A stretch of 64,000 nt of DNA from Gari tellinella (lineage: Eukaryota; Mollusca; Bivalvia; Cardiida; Psammobiidae). How positions within the stretch are numbered: the first letter of the stretch is position 1; the number at the start of each line of letters is the position of its first letter. This document shows, piece after piece, positions 63,077-64,000 of the stretch. The DNA lies in assembly GCA_922989275.2 (NCBI GenBank), contig OV277858.1:7254001-7318000 (forward strand), given 5' to 3'. Made by a program: the position numbers and the translations under genes. The notes under the pieces are model-generated. The model was given only the letters and a program-made list of their open reading frames with translations, had not been told where the DNA came from and searched no databases.

Positions 63077-64000
63077 AGCTCACCTGGCACGAAGTGCCAA
63101 GGTGAGCTTTTAGGACCGCTGGATGTCTGTCGTCCGTCGTCTGTCCGTCTGTCTGTCTGTTCACAATTGGTTCGTTAACACTCTAGCGGCTACAAATTTC
63201 ATCCAATCTTCATGGAACTTGATGACAATGTTTGTCTTGGTGAAATCTAGGTCAAGTACGATTGTGGGTCATGTCAGATCAAAAACTAGGTCACTAGGTC
63301 AAATCATAGAAAAATCTTGTTAACACTCTATAGGCTACAAATCTTATTGGATTTTAATGAAACTGTCAAAATGTTTGGCTCATTGATATCTAGGTCAAGT
63401 TTGAATATAGGTCATCCTCGGTCAAAAACTAGGTCAAATCATAGAAAACCTTGTTAACACTCCAGATTCTACAAATCTAATTGGAATTTAATGCAACCTA
63501 GTCAGAATGTTTGCCTAATTGATATCTATGTCAAGTTCGAATATGGGTAATGTCAGGTCAAAAACTAGGTCACTAGGTCAAATCATTGGAAAACATTGTT
63601 TACACTCTATAGGCTAAAAATCACACCGTATCGTCATGAAGCTTGGTCAAAATGTTTGGCTCATTCATATCTAGGTCAATTTCGAATGTGGGTCATGTCC
63701 GGTCAAAAAAAAGGTCACTAGGTCAAATCATAGAAAAACCTTGTTAACACTCCAGAGGCTACAAATCTCAATGAATCTTTATGAAACTTCATCAAAATGT
63801 TTGTCTTGATAAAATCCATGCCAAGTTCGAATGTGGGTCATGTCCGGTCAAAAACTAGGTCACTAGGTCAAATTTTAGAAACATCTTGTTAACACTATAA
63901 AGGTTGATCATGGGTCATGTTCAGTCGTTATCTAGGCCACTATAGGTCATGTTTTACATCATGTACCAGGTGAGCGATTAAGGGTCATGGTGGCCCTTGT
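63077..64000 (+). repeat. Hairpin-ended repeat, copy 4, with about 145-bp internal units containing DR2-like AGGTCA pairs
   Basis: 5' hairpin AGCTCACCTGGCAC / GTGCCAAGGTGAGCT (63,077-63,108), then CGTCCGTCGTCTGTCC. Internal units repeat GTTAACACTCTA, GGCTACAAATC, ATATCTAGGTCAAG, GTGGGTCATG and AGGTCACTAGGTCAAATCAT (63,290, 63,571, 63,712, 63,858). The 3' end CAGGTGAGCGATTAAGGGTC with CATGGTGGCCCTTGT closes at the window edge. Non-coding; probably a non-autonomous element whose class I cannot determine. Confidence 0.78.

Overview
The window is eukaryotic and AT-rich: no operons, no long intact host gene, many short decayed reading frames, GT-AG style exon ends, tRNA-derived SINEs, microsatellites and dense transposable elements. 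The mix (Penelope-like RT with a GIY-YIG tail, L2/CR1-type LINE, Ty3/gypsy element, Tc1-like transposase, and hairpin-ended repeats beginning AGCTCACCTG with internal GGTCA-rich tandem units) resembles bivalve mollusc genomes. That assignment is inference from repeat types; no host gene identifies the species.

Layout. 1-5 kb: a dispersed palindromic repeat family, a 593-bp fold-back element, and two candidate minus-strand exons of a host gene (near 4.2 and 3.4 kb). 5-11 kb: degenerate GAT-type repeat, one copy of a 522-bp fold-back repeat, non-LTR RT pieces (6.4 and 9.6-10.6 kb) split by MITE-rich DNA. 10.6-14.4 kb: hAT-like ends around a 2.4-kb element whose ends carry clustered GGACGTTTCGCTACC motifs. 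14.7-16.3 kb: 5'-truncated L2/CR1-type LINE with a tandemly duplicated 3' UTR, then a decayed gypsy RNase H fragment. 17-25.9 kb: MITEs, an LTR-like segment, the inverted second copy of the 522-bp repeat, a SINE, and several copies of a CA-rich repeat, one split by a hAT-type MITE with an 8-bp duplication. 25.9-33.3 kb: two truncated Penelope-like copies, a pair of roughly 1-kb inverted arms, a SINE and a decayed cysteine-rich protein fragment. 34.5-38.7 kb: a 4.2-kb element with long terminal inverted repeats and repeated subterminal motifs, filled with TAG microsatellite and another SINE. 39-45 kb: a Tc1-like pseudogene, CT-rich low-complexity DNA, possible small exons, and a 1-kb element with GC-rich CCGGT ends. 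45-50 kb: tandemly repeated molluscan-type repeats.

50,136-60,722 is the best-preserved entity: a young Ty3/gypsy LTR retrotransposon. It has two 972-bp LTRs differing at about nine positions, a tRNA-Lys1,2-type primer site, a very long leader, gag with two zinc knuckles, a canonical A-heptamer slippery site joining gag to protease/RT, then RT-RNase H-integrase, and a polypurine tract. A small deletion with frame change inside RT makes this copy defective. It sits in a CA-rich repeat, which itself lies in a 44-bp satellite that resumes at 60.96 kb. The window closes with a complete copy of a hairpin-ended repeat whose tandem units carry direct-repeat AGGTCA motifs.
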